Source: Tritrichomonas foetus (lineage: Eukaryota > Parabasalia > Tritrichomonadida > Tritrichomonadidae). From it: 64,000 bases of DNA. This document shows, in pieces, positions 21,170 to 31,995 of the stretch; within the stretch, counting starts at the first letter, position 1; every line of letters begins with the position of its first letter. A program made the translations under genes and the position numbers. The notes beneath the pieces were generated by a model, which searched no databases, was not told the DNA's origin, and saw only the letters and a program-made list of their open reading frames with translations. The DNA lies in assembly GCA_001839685.1 (NCBI GenBank), contig MLAK01000569.1, positions 39,194 through 103,193 of the forward strand, read 5' to 3'.

Positions 21170-23128
21170 ATGAATTATGAAATTGTGTCTTCAGCAGATT
21201 TAGTCTCAAACAATTTATTCAATCAACAAACTTTCTTTTTATCTTCCGAAGATCCCATAACAGACGAGGAGAATCTAATCAAACTCAATAATCAAATCAA
21301 GCATATGACATTTAACATTGAGCAAAATAGAAGGCGCAGTGAAAGCCTCTCCAAAGATTGCTATACCCTTCTTCGATCAACGGAGTTACTTGCTTTTGAT
21401 TTTTTGTTTTCAAATTATTTACTCGGCGATACAGATTCACAGACAATATACACATTTTTTGAGCGGTGTTTTTATCCATCATTTAACATATCATCGAGTC
21501 AAGAAATCGATTTTAAAAAAGCATCTGATCATATTTCTTATCTCCAAGATATTATTAAAAAATGTGCTCAGTCATTATTTCAAAAAGAAATTAAAATTCC
21601 AAACATTCCAAAACGAATATCCGAATTTATTTTGTACTTAAAGAACCAAAAAATGAAACTGGAAAGAGAAATCAAACAAAAAAACATTCACCATCAAAAC
21701 TCACAAGGAAACAATCCAAACCAACAGAAGAAATCAGATTTAACAGAATTATCAGGCACAACTTTTGAGTATAACGAAGATGTTTTGGACATTTCTACTT
21801 TACCACTTTCATTTACAAAATGGCTATCAGCTGAACTGAAAGTTAGTTTGACACCTGATGAAGAATCAAAAGAAATTCAAAATCTCATTAAAGACATTGC
21901 ATTTAATCTTGCAGAAATTACTCAATTAAACGAATCAATAAACTCTTTAAAGAAGTCTGTTGTTGATCCAAATCAACTTGACATCCATAGCTGTTCACCT
22001 GAAAGTATAGAAAAATCACCATTTTTTATCGGTGTGAAAAATAATTGTCATTTTTTGATGGCTGCTTTCAATTCAATGAAGTCACAAGAGACTGTAATTC
22101 CAGTTTGTTTTAACGCACTTGAGAAATGCCGTGAAAAACTTTTAATGCTAACAGAGTCATTCAAAAAATCAATAAGTGAAATGCAAAAGCAAATAGATAA
22201 AATGAGAGAAGCAATTCTACAAAGGCAAAAAATGGGAAATTTGTTAATTAAAGATCTTCAGCCATTCATTGATGTTTTATTAATGAAGAAACCACTTCCA
22301 CAAATTCCACCAGAGCCAATTAAATTCTATAATAATTTTGAAAACATTCTTAAAAATGAGATCAAATCAACAAAATCAGATTCAGAACATTCTCGAAAAT
22401 TAAATGAGCAACTTGATATGTTAGCAGAATTAAGAAAAGTTCGTGAAGATTTATCTTATCTTTGTGAAGAAAATGTCAATTTAATCAAGCAAATTGAAGA
22501 AAAAGATAGCGCAATTTTGAAATTAGATATGGATGTTTGTAAAGCTGAAGAAGAAATTCGATTGCATTCTAAAGAACTTGATCAAATCAGTAAATATGAA
22601 GAAGGATTAAGAGAAGTTTTAGATTCGCTTAAATTTAATGAAATGGGCGAATGGTGTGACAAACTTGGTGAAATAGGTGGAGCTTTTGCATACGCAGCAT
22701 CAAATCAAAGAAAAATTCTGCAAGATCTTCAAAATTTCATGAATAAAAATGAAAATATAAATGATCAAATTGAATCTAAAAAGAAAGAAATTGAAGAACT
22801 TAGTGCACAAAATTATTCATTATGTATAGAACTCGGTAAAAGAAAACTGGAATTAAATTCTGTTTTAGAAGAACATTTTCGAGAAGAACAAGAACTACAA
22901 TCAATCAATGATTACGTTCCCAATTACATTGATAAAAATAATACAGAAGAAATAGACCAATATAGAAAAATGGTTACTTGCCCTATTTGTAAAGCAAATA
23001 GGCGAGATTCAATTTTAACGTCTTGTGGACATCCAATTTGCAGGTCATGCGTCGAAAAAGCAAGTGGAAAATGCCCTATTTGCTCTTGTAAGTTTTCAGA
23101 CCATAATATAAAGCCTTTTTTTGTTTAA
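21170..23128 (+). CDS. BRE1-like RING-finger E3 ubiquitin ligase
   Basis: 652 residues from ATG 21170. Residues about 25-600 are almost entirely helical with long coiled-coil stretches (for example 400-590). The last 52 residues form a C3HC4 RING: MVTCPICKANRRDSILTSC, GHPICRSC, KCPICSCKF, then a hydrophobic tail IKPFFV. A long coiled coil with a RING at the extreme C-terminus and a terminal aromatic tail is the BRE1/RNF20 layout. BRE1 proteins monoubiquitinate histone H2B during transcription. The spacing CPICK...DSILTSCGHPICRSC is close to the family's CPxCK...DAVLxKCxHxFC pattern. The gene is flanked by inverted copies of a degenerate module (20720-21110 and 23454-23830). It ends in TAATAAA, combining stop and polyadenylation-like signal. 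Confidence 0.8.
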   Translation: MNYEIVSSADLVSNNLFNQQTFFLSSEDPITDEENLIKLNNQIKHMTFNIEQNRRRSESLSKDCYTLLRSTELLAFDFLFSNYLLGDTDSQTIYTFFERCFYPSFNISSSQEIDFKKASDHISYLQDIIKKCAQSLFQKEIKIPNIPKRISEFILYLKNQKMKLEREIKQKNIHHQNSQGNNPNQQKKSDLTELSGTTFEYNEDVLDISTLPLSFTKWLSAELKVSLTPDEESKEIQNLIKDIAFNLAEITQLNESINSLKKSVVDPNQLDIHSCSPESIEKSPFFIGVKNNCHFLMAAFNSMKSQETVIPVCFNALEKCREKLLMLTESFKKSISEMQKQIDKMREAILQRQKMGNLLIKDLQPFIDVLLMKKPLPQIPPEPIKFYNNFENILKNEIKSTKSDSEHSRKLNEQLDMLAELRKVREDLSYLCEENVNLIKQIEEKDSAILKLDMDVCKAEEEIRLHSKELDQISKYEEGLREVLDSLKFNEMGEWCDKLGEIGGAFAYAASNQRKILQDLQNFMNKNENINDQIESKKKEIEELSAQNYSLCIELGKRKLELNSVLEEHFREEQELQSINDYVPNYIDKNNTEEIDQYRKMVTCPICKANRRDSILTSCGHPICRSCVEKASGKCPICSCKFSDHNIKPFFV

Positions 23129-23140
23129 TAAACACTTATG

Positions 23141-23250
23141 TTTTGATTATTACTTACTATTTTAATTATTACTATTATTTTAATTATTACTTGCTATTTT
23201 AATTATTACTATTATTTTAATTATTTACTTCCTATTTTAATTATTACTTG
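23141..23250. repeat. AT-rich tandem repeat after the BRE1-like gene
   Basis: Imperfect units built from ATTTTAATTATTACTT and ATTATTTTAATTATTACT, about 33 bp per double unit and roughly three copies. It begins 13 bp after the BRE1-like stop and lies in the presumed 3' flank. Confidence 0.75.
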
Positions 23251-23453
23251 TCCTCCTATATGAAAATTATTCATCTCTAAGGTTTGAGTCCCACATTACA
23301 GAGTATGGGAAGTGGACTTCTCTCAAAAAGTGACAGCGGTTAGACGTGCCCTGACCCAGTCTATCAAAAAGTTTATTTTCATTTCATAAAATTGGCATTT
23401 ATTCATAATTTTTTAAAAAATTCACTGATTTTGCACCATATTCACGGATTAAT

Positions 23454-23830
23454 TTAAAAATTATTAATATTTGCAATTCCTCCAGGCGAATCGTATTTGC
23501 ACGGCGTGACTTTTTCATAACTATAGAAAAAGCTATCGAAATCCGAAATGTGAATTAAAAAATATCTTTGGCGCCAGTTCTTCATAAAATAATTCTGATT
23601 CGTTTGCTGCATGCTTCTTGACTTTATGAAATCAGTTATGGCCTTCATCCACAAGGCATGGAAAGAACTTTCCAAGAAGGAGCATTCAACAAACTGAAGA
23701 AAGAACTTTTAAACTTTTTCGATACAATAAGATTTTGCGAATTAGGCATAATAGTAAGACCATTAAACCATTTTGGCAACCTTAGGCTTTGTGATGTGGC
23801 GCATTATATCCATTATTCCTCAGTTTTGGC
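23454..23830 (+). repeat. Degenerate module copy B, part 1
   Basis: Inverted relative to copy A (20720-21110). The plus strand contains a better-preserved frame (ATG 23658 to 23891) starting MERTFQEGAFNKLKKELLNF, but upstream codons of the shared frame contain stops, so it is a remnant. The same frame is interrupted in copy A. It could be a domesticated or dead piece of a transposon gene. No family was recognised. Confidence 0.65.
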
Positions 23831-23870
23831 TGGCAATTCCCACTTTGAATTTTTCTTCAAAGGTATATGC

Positions 23871-24005
23871 CATTTATGTAAAATTAAATAGTTTCCATTT
23901 ATGTAAAATTAAATAGTTTCCATTTATGTATAATTAAATAGTTTCCATTTATGTATAATTAAATAGTTTCCATTTATGTATAATTAAATAGTTTCCATTT
24001 ATGGA
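23871..24005. repeat. 25-bp tandem array, five units plus a partial
   Basis: Units of CATTTATGTA(A/T)AATTAAATAGTTTC start at 23871, 23896, 23921, 23946 and 23971, with a partial sixth at 23996. The units differ at a single A/T position. The array ends about 90 bp before the next ATG. Confidence 0.9.
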
Positions 24006-24092
24006 AAATTTTTAAAAATTTTCCATGAAATGTATTAACCGTCAAAATTTGCCAAATGATTCCAATACTACTGTCACTTCATACTTTATTTG

Positions 24093-24479
24093 ATGAGTTA
24101 TAGAAGTGAGACAATAAAAAGTGCTCAATATGTTAAAAGACCTCTCTCTACAGGGGGTAACGGAATTTCTAGCATTGGTCATCATGGAATTTGTGTTGAA
24201 ACAGATAAGGGAAACTCATATTTAATTCATCAAGCAGGTCCATTTTCGAATGAAGGTCTTGTTTGCACACCTGCATCAAATATGAGCAATAAATGGTCAG
24301 TTGATCATGACATCAATGTTAATGGAAATCATACCGTTGGTGACTGTATGAGATATGGAGCAAGTAGGATTGATAATCATCATAATTCTGTTCAATATTG
24401 GACAAGTGGAACATGCATAGGAACAGCTCGTAGAATTGATAACGAATTAAGTGGTGGGGGAACATGCATTCTCATTTGA
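24093..24479 (+). CDS. Small LRAT/NlpC-like papain-fold protein
   Basis: 128 residues from ATG 24093 (a TTG precedes it in frame). The N-terminal part contains GISSIGHHGICVETDKG followed by a beta strand YLIHQAG. The C-terminal part contains SGTCIGTARRI. A histidine at the end of the first strand and a later cysteine at the start of a helix are the arrangement of the circularly permuted papain-like (NlpC/P60, LRAT) fold, where these would be catalytic. The larger protein at 45250 shows the same spacing (SHSGIMCV, then HNCHLARYL). No signal peptide or membrane segment is seen. Possible activities in this fold are acyl transfer, amidase or thiol peptidase; none can be chosen. The gene sits between tandem arrays and inside module copy B, which suggests a mobile or recently inserted location. 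Confidence 0.5.
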   Translation: MSYRSETIKSAQYVKRPLSTGGNGISSIGHHGICVETDKGNSYLIHQAGPFSNEGLVCTPASNMSNKWSVDHDINVNGNHTVGDCMRYGASRIDNHHNSVQYWTSGTCIGTARRIDNELSGGGTCILI

Positions 24480-24520
24480 AATATAAAAAATATTTCAAAT
24501 TTTTAAATCTGAAATCTACT

Positions 24521-24578
24521 ATTATTATTACTCTTATTATTATTACTCTTATTATTATTACTCTTATTATTATTACTT
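24521..24578. repeat. 15-bp microsatellite (ATTATTATTACTCTT)
   Basis: About four units, in the 3' flank of the 24093 gene. Confidence 0.9.
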
Positions 24579-24687
24579 CCATTTAATGTATATATACTAA
24601 CATATAAGTCATGTCTTGTATCAGTGTAGATACATGTGAGAATATGCTCATATAACTTGAATTTTGATCATTTGATGATATCAAAAA

Positions 24688-24771
24688 ATGAGAATTACAC
24701 GGCAAGCATCTTGTCCTGCAATACATGTTTCAATACATGCAGTACATGTCATCAAGTATTCTAATATGTAG
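24688..24771 (+). repeat. Degenerate module copy B, part 2 (27-codon conserved ORF)
   Basis: ATG 24688 opens 27 codons ending in TAG, starting MRITRQASCPAIHVSIHAVH. It corresponds to the minus-strand ORF at 19308-19225 with equal length. In copy B the two parts of the module are 860 bp apart and enclose the LRAT-like gene and its repeats. Confidence 0.6.
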
Positions 24772-25914
24772 AACATCTTTCCTCAATCACTGCAACGACA
24801 GATATTGAATGAATAAAAAATGATATTTTGAATTTTGATCATTTAATATTCTTGTAAACAAATATCCTCATTGGAAGCATCTGATCCAACAATTTTAGTT
24901 GTATTACGATTTAAAAACATAATTAAGTATGATCAAATATTGTGTATGTTTATTAAATTGCTATTGATGAAGATATGTAATCATTAAAAAATGACATTTT
25001 CAAAAATCATTTTTTTCCCTTATGATCATTTCATCACCATTTCATCATTTCTAATATATCATCCATAATATAAACTCTATCATATCTCAAAAATATGGTA
25101 TATTTTTTTTCATGAGTAGATAATCAATTATTTATCAAATTTTGCAAATTCAGCTTAAACCCCCATCGTCACGCATACACTGCACTAGATTCAATTATAT
25201 AAGATTGCATAGATAGTTTTTATGGAATTTCGAATGTTTTTATTTTCCGCCATTTGATCAGCATCTGATCAAAAATTTAAAATACTTTTTAAATATATAT
25301 ATATTATTCATTTTGGCTATACAACTAATAATATTAATCACAGCTCTCAAAAACGTCTTTATGAAAAACTTTTTATAGATAATGATAATTTTTATAAAAA
25401 AAAAAGTTCCACTTTTTGAAAATCAAACATAAATATCTTTTTATAGAACTTTTTTTCAGTGTCGCTAATTGTATAAACATGCATCTATATATGCATATAT
25501 ATTATAGATTTAAGCATTTAAGAATCCCTCTAAGGTGTGGTTTTGGCAAAAAAGAAAATTGATGAGACACACAAACAGAAACATTTCATGATATCCATTA
25601 AACGAAAATTAAATATAGCTATATATATATAATATACAGATCATACAGAATATATATATAACACTAAATTGAATCAATCAACTAAAAATGTATTTTTATA
25701 GATGCATTTTTGATCACGCCGTATGAAAAAAGTGCATCAAATATGAAAATGATTCTGTAATTTCACCAATAAACCATATCTTGTGACCAAACTCTAACTA
25801 TATTTATAACTATATCATTTATTTAACATAGCTACACCCGCACTTTAAATCTCCAGTAGGTAGCGAGAAAAAGCTAAAATACTATCATATCACCTCCAAA
25901 AAGTATTTATTCAA
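24772..25914. other. Intergenic, no gene seen
   Basis: AT-rich with several TA-dinucleotide runs (for example near 25290-25310 and 25618-25660). All frames are broken. Confidence 0.6.
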
Positions 25915-26475
25915 ATGTCGGCTCAATTTTTCGAATTGCATCCACTCATTATTTTTCCACAGTTATTTAGTATAATAGAACAAACCGCAACACCCATGAA
26001 ATTCCGCTTTTTATGGATATTCATACAAATTATTGACCAAAATGAAATCGAGAGCGAAATTCCTCTAAAGTTGATAGAAGAGGCCATCCAATATTTGATT
26101 AACTGCGTGAAAGAATGCAATTCAGCAATGAATATTATTGAAATTCTACTTTCAATTATGATTTATTTCATTTCAGACAACTATGACTTATTTTTTTCGC
26201 TAACTTCGAAATTCAGATTGTATAAAAGTTTGGCCGATTTACTACAGAAAGAAAATTCGTTCAAAACAATAGAGCTCTGGTTGATTTTGGTTACATTAAT
26301 AATGTCAAATCTTTATGATGGATTTTTGCCAATTCTGCTGTGTTATGAAGTTATTATCAGATTAAAAAAAATAAAATCCGACCTAAACATGGAGCAAGCG
26401 AATTTAATCGATGTAATTTTGGACAAGGCAGATAAAATGGGTTCGATCGAGAAAAGTGATGGGAATGCGAATTGA
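25915..26475 (+). CDS. Orphan helical protein, possibly ARM/HEAT-like
   Basis: 186 residues from ATG 25915. The sequence is almost entirely alpha-helical in pattern, with paired leucine/isoleucine-rich helices (for example PLKLIEEAIQYLINCVKEC and AMNIIEILLSIMIYFISD), as in ARM or HEAT solenoids. There are no continuous membrane-length segments free of polar residues. It could be a complete small protein or the N-terminal remnant of a longer helical-repeat protein; the next 130 bp hold no continuation in the same frame. Codon use looks like that of its intact neighbours. No function can be assigned. Confidence 0.45.
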   Translation: MSAQFFELHPLIIFPQLFSIIEQTATPMKFRFLWIFIQIIDQNEIESEIPLKLIEEAIQYLINCVKECNSAMNIIEILLSIMIYFISDNYDLFFSLTSKFRLYKSLADLLQKENSFKTIELWLILVTLIMSNLYDGFLPILLCYEVIIRLKKIKSDLNMEQANLIDVILDKADKMGSIEKSDGNAN

Positions 26476-27212
26476 ATGCTAACATTAAGAATGAAATGAC
26501 CGATGATTATTTTTTGGTTTCTCTCCAATGTTTGGGTGATTTTACAGTGCTGAGTCCGTTTTTCACTTCAAAAACCGATATGATTGAAAAAGTTCATATA
26601 TTCAAATTTTTAGACTTAACTTTTTGATGGAATGAAAAAATAAGCTTAATTAATTTTTAAAATGACATTTTTAGTTTTTGAAATTTCTTTATTAATTCAT
26701 TATCAAATACATTATCTTGCAATGCATAATGCATCATCAACTACACATCTTCCTAATAATATTCTATTAAATATTAATGAAGAATATCTATAACATAAAA
26801 TAATGAACTTTTATAAAATGACATTTTTAATTTTGTATTTTGTTCAAATTACGTAAATAAAAATCATGTATCAAAGAGATTATACTGCAATACATAATAT
26901 ATTGCTGCGTGAATTTACCGTATGTTACCTTCAACTCGACGAAATGAAGTGAAGTGAAATCAAGTTATCGTCGGCCAAATTTACATAGAAATTAAAATGA
27001 AAAAGTAGGAACAAATTGAAACTCTTCGAAGGAACAAAGAAAGAGTGAGAGACTGTGGTTGAGTAAAGCTTTTTTAGGGGTTTCTTCTTATCACATTCTT
27101 TTCTTCGAAAAAGTTTTGATCACGAATCATTTTTTGTGAATTCACAAATTAATATTAAGGTAATGATGATATTCTCTCCCTTCGCTAATGACAAGTTAAA
27201 AATGAATACAAA
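26476..27212. other. Intergenic before the assembly gap, no gene seen
   Basis: AT-rich, broken frames. Related ATAATGCAT/ATTGCAATGC words recur near 26720 and 26890. Confidence 0.5.
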
Positions 27213-27607
27213 NNNNNNNNNNNNNNNNNNNNNNNNNNNNNNNNNNNNNNNNNNNNNNNNNNNNNNNNNNNNNNNNNNNNNNNNNNNNNNNNNNNNNNNN
27301 NNNNNNNNNNNNNNNNNNNNNNNNNNNNNNNNNNNNNNNNNNNNNNNNNNNNNNNNNNNNNNNNNNNNNNNNNNNNNNNNNNNNNNNNNNNNNNNNNNNN
27401 NNNNNNNNNNNNNNNNNNNNNNNNNNNNNNNNNNNNNNNNNNNNNNNNNNNNNNNNNNNNNNNNNNNNNNNNNNNNNNNNNNNNNNNNNNNNNNNNNNNN
27501 NNNNNNNNNNNNNNNNNNNNNNNNNNNNNNNNNNNNNNNNNNNNNNNNNNNNNNNNNNNNNNNNNNNNNNNNNNNNNNNNNNNNNNNNNNNNNNNNNNNN
27601 NNNNNNN
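27213..27607. other. Assembly gap (395 N)
   Basis: A run of N. The right flank is a CGACA-rich repeat, so the missing sequence is probably a longer repeat of that type that could not be assembled. The true length may differ from 395. Confidence 0.99.
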
Positions 27608-27705
27608 CGACAGAACCACATTGTCGATCAGAGACAACGACAAAATCACATTGCCGATCAGAGACAGCGACAACGACAACGACAGCGACAGAACCAGATA
27701 CGTGA
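27608..27705. repeat. CGACA/CGATCAGAGACA low-complexity repeat beside the gap
   Basis: Repeated CGACAG, CGACAA and the longer CGATCAGAGACA (at least two copies, after TTGT and TTGC). It is more GC-rich than anything nearby. It abuts the gap. Confidence 0.8.
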
Positions 27706-28801
27706 AATAGCTGATGTTTAATGATCAATTAGTGCGGCGTCACTCCTTTGTTATCTGTGAAGGAATTTAGAAATCAAACACCAACAGGAAAAATAATCTA
27801 CGCACTTTGAGTCAAGGAAACATCTCCATAATGATTTAAATAAAAGTCGTTGGCTGTTAATAAATCAATTTGCTAGTTGATGGATGCCCTTATCCTTAAT
27901 GAGTAGCTTTCTGCTTTTCAAAAAGTTACTCTCAGATACAAACAAAAGGGGTAAACTTCACTGATGATGTATTTACCAAATAGCTGTTAATATAGATAAA
28001 AAGCAAAACAAATCTATCTATCTACCTATATTTGAATCTTGAATTCCTTAGCTCATTAATCACAAATTGTGAAAAGCATAAACTGTTCTTCTAAATCTCC
28101 AACTGAATCTCGAATTTATTAAAAACGCAATCAATATACATAAATGTTGGTAGGTGTAAGAAAACAGGTGAATTTCTTCTTTGAGGGAAATCATCCGATA
28201 CCCATTTTTGATATTTTATACCAATGATACCTGGAATAGCGTTGAAGTGAGTTATATGTATGACTAATAAATGATGGCAGGTGTAAGAAAATAGGAGTGG
28301 ATTTCAATTTCTTATTTTTCCAATTTTGAAAAATCTGTTTACAATTTTTTTTTCTGAGCAGTTTAATTTATTCTATGAACGCTTTCATTCAAGATTTCAA
28401 CCATTTGAAGCATGTCCAGAGTATATATCCACATATCTATAGATAGAGCAAATACAAATACAATCTATAAGGAGGTTGGTGACCTTTAATAGTAATAGAA
28501 AGCACCTGGCAAAACTTGTATCTATATCAATCACTTCAACTATCAAAAATAATTCGCGTGTTAGAGAATTCGGTTGTTACGTCTTGAATTCATTTATTTG
28601 TTGCTGCGTGAATTTATTTGTTGCTGTATGATTTTATTAATTTCAATAGTTTAATTTAGCGTAATTGGTACAATCATTTAAACTTTTTCAATGATATCTG
28701 ATGTGAATTGATATAGCAGAGTTCGAACTTTCTGAATTCTCACAATATTTCTATGTATTTCATTAATAATTCAATTATGTCGTTTACTTTTAATTTTTTT
28801 A
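27706..28801. other. Intergenic, no gene seen
   Basis: About 1.1 kb with broken frames. A GGTAGGTGTAAGAAAA-like word occurs near 28148 and again near 28277 in a diverged form. Otherwise nothing was recognised. Confidence 0.5.
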
Positions 28802-31083
28802 ATGACAAAGCACTCTTTATATTTGCAATCTCGTCCCTCTATTCTCAATCGATCCTTAATCTCTTGTGACGAACTTAGCTTGTTCTCTCGCAATGTGCAA
28901 CTTCTATCCATTGATGGAAATGATCAATCTTACTTCACCGCGAAAACAGATCCTTTTCGATTCAAGCGTAGTGTTTTTCTTCTTTCCAAATCGAGTACCA
29001 CCAATTTTTCATTTCTAGAATCACTTAGAATTCTCAATTGTTTTAATCAACATTTAATTAGCGATATTCGACATGTGAATGAACGAAATACCAAAAAGAA
29101 AAATTCATCTCATCCTAATCCATATTCTTATTACACAATCACCGATGCATTCAAAAATGAAAACTTCCGAATATATTTGGATCATTCGACAGGGTGCTTC
29201 CAAATCACTATTTTATGAAATTGCGAGAGCATCATTGTCAACAATTCCAATGGCATATCATTCATATTGCAGCTTACAGAAGAAAATCCTTCGAAATTCA
29301 ATAAGATATCTAGAAAGTTTGGAAAATTTGTTATTCGAAACAAAGAGTTATTCCATTTGGATGAAATAGAATATATTATCGGATGCAAATATCTATATTC
29401 TACATCAACTCAAAGACTGATTAATTCAGTTCCCAAAAACCTCAACGATGTTTTACAATCTTTGCATGGAAATTTGTTTTTCCGTTTGTTCCAACCTCCA
29501 CTTGGAGAACAAGCTTCAGAAAATCATATGGAAGTAGATCAACATCAAAGTGAGTCCTTGTCTGAAAACCGAGAACTTGTGGAGGAGGAAACCACAGTCG
29601 ATTAGGGTTTTCTAGATCATGAATCTGAATTCACAGCAGATTCCCAAATCAAGCATGATTTGATTCATACAATCAGAGATCTAATTTCAGGGAAACTCGA
29701 ATTTGAATATCCCATAAAGTACATGAATTTTGGGATCCAACAACTTTGTTCTCTAGTTACTTTCAAGCATCGCGATATATAGTTTTAGATACAACATTCC
29801 GTGTATTGCATCACTATACTATTGTTGTTTGCATGTGAATAATTTACAACGTATCTATCCCTCTCGCTCTTGCTTTATCACCAACTGAGTCCTATAAGTC
29901 GTATTCCTACATTTATGAATGCCTTAGGCGTGTAGGAATAGCAAATCCTGCTATTAAACCGCTTCTTTCTGATATGGGAAGTGGGCTCATCAAATTTGCA
30001 CGTTTGTGGAAGATCAATCAATTTTTCTGCCACTTCCACATCAGGCGCTCTTTTGGTGTTAATGAACTAACGCCTCTCTTAGAAGTAATGCTAAACATTG
30101 TGTCAGAAACAGAATTTTTGAAGGAGAAAGAGAAAATTTTGGAATCCATAGAAGAGTTGCGAACTAATTCAAATGATTCTAAGTGTGAAATTCTTATAAA
30201 ATTAATTAACAAAACAAAAACATGGGGCCTATGGCACCGATCGGTTTATGGAATGGCCACATGCTCTAATTTTGCTGAAGGATTTCATCAAATACTTAAT
30301 AGTATTACGGCAGATAACCATCAATTTTTTGTTAAACTTCATCAAGTTATCATAAAAATTGAAAATAAATTTTTCAATGCCACAACGTATCCCCATTATA
30401 ATACAAAAGCTGATTTAGTCAGATTTCGGCAGGAAGCGGACAAAGCTTTGGCCACCAAAGATCTTATGCTTGTTGCAAATGTAAATGTTGATCGAAAAAT
30501 TATTAAAAGATATACAAAATCTTAATGTAGGGAATTACATTGTAGGTTTATTTCGAAAATTCACGATATTCCAGATTATCCTTGCCCTCATACAATAAAA
30601 CATTTTGACGCCAATAATAAGGAGTTGCCCAAAGACAAAATAACAATACCCTATCAAAGAATTGATTTGAAAATTTCACATGAATTTGTTAATTCAATTT
30701 GGAAATTTTCAAAAACCAAAAAATCTATATATAAATATCACAGGAGTATATATATCGGTTCAACGCTGTTTCACTATTTGGATGTGAAAAGGACTGAGGA
30801 ATTCATCAAAATGTACCAATTCATATGCAACTCCATTATTAGTACCAATAAGTACAATATTAGAAAGAGTGATATACCTATTTTAGTGTCACTTCTAATT
30901 GTTGAGCGAAAAAACTTCAATCCGACAGCAGACATGGTAATGAATATTTTAAGAGATGTTCGTTTGTTTTTGAGTTATGGAAATTTCGAAATTAATTTTT
31001 TGCAGAATGTCATAAACAAGATCAAAGAAATACAATTTTTGAAAGAAAATAAAAATATTCAAGAGAAATTGGAAATGAAATAA
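28802..31083 (+). pseudogene. Mutator-like (MULE) transposase pseudogene
   Basis: From ATG 28802 one frame runs with stops only at TGA 29216-29218 and TAG 29603-29605, then shifts near 29755. The second frame contains TGA 29836-29838 and TAA 30523-30525 and ends at 31083. The joined product would be about 760 codons. The core shows MULE features: SRYIVLDTTFRVLHHYTIVV (first acidic residue), NVSIPLALALSPTE, then LLSDMGSGLIKF (second acidic residue), FFCHFHIRRSFG, and WHRSVYGMATCSNFAEGFH (third acidic residue as E). A Cys/His-rich segment (CRELHCRF...CPHTIKH) follows, like the zinc-binding part after the MULE core. Only five lesions over 2.3 kb point to fairly recent inactivation. Terminal inverted repeats were not found. 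Confidence 0.75.
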
Positions 31084-31441
31084 TAACAAAGATATATATA
31101 AATAAAATTTAATAATTAAAAATTTTGTCATTTCGTTCTTAATGTTGAATCATCTTCACCAAAATAAAACAATAAAAAATGATTTAGAATAATTTGTAAA
31201 TAATTCTGTCATCTCAATTCTTTGATATAATTTTTTCTCAACATTTTATTTAACATATTCCATCTGCTCAAATCATTTTATTTCATATTCATCAATTTAC
31301 CAAATATTTTTTTTTGCAAATTGCAAATTCAATTTATCCTTTGACTTATATTTCGTATCAACTCAATTAGTTTCCACAGGAGTTCAGTTTTTCTTGGTAT
31401 GAGAGTGGCGGTCTCACAATGCAAACAAAATTCTGATTTCT

Positions 31442-31717
31442 GTGGAATTTGATCCATTCAATATAAATAGAATAAATTTCTTTTGGAACCAAAAACTCTA
31501 TACACTCCTTTTATTATTACTTGACGAGATGATTTCGTCAACTGTCAAAAAATCTGATTCAGCCTATCCCGTGATTCTGCTTCCACATACTCGAAGCGAT
31601 GTTTCGGCCAGTCCACTAAAAGTTTTCTTTTTGCAGCAGTCTCGAGATATAAGATATCGAAAATTTTATGTAAATTCGGAATGGGTAGAAAAGATTGGCC
31701 CTAAGGGAAAACTATGA
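31442..31717 (+). pseudogene. Unidentified ORF remnant
   Basis: The 91-codon open frame begins at a GTG; the first ATG lies 29 codons in. It has hydrophobic N-terminal and charged C-terminal halves. No family is recognisable. It lies just downstream of the MULE pseudogene and may be a degraded passenger or neighbour. Given as a remnant only. Confidence 0.2.
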
Positions 31718-31995
31718 TTGATCCAAGCTACTTTAATCACGTAAGTGGCGGGTACTAGAAAAAAGTAACGAGAACATAATCAACATCGATAATTTCTTTA
31801 TTCAACTTTTTGATAGAAAAGCGCGGGGTTTTCTTGAAAGCCAATCTCAAATAAAAAAAAAGTCAACCTTTAGAAGATTTTTTTTTTTTTTACTTCGAGA
31901 TATGAATTACAAAAGCTAAATCTCCATCAAATCTTTCTCGTTTCGTATTTTATGCGAATATAAGTGATACTAAAAAGGACAAAAAGTTTAAAACG

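Noticed and set aside
23871..24005. CRISPR-like array
   Set aside because: The 25-bp units are directly adjacent with no variable spacers; it is a plain tandem repeat.
27120..27728. Long open frames on both strands across the N run
   Set aside because: They are open only because N hides stops; the flanks do not look coding.
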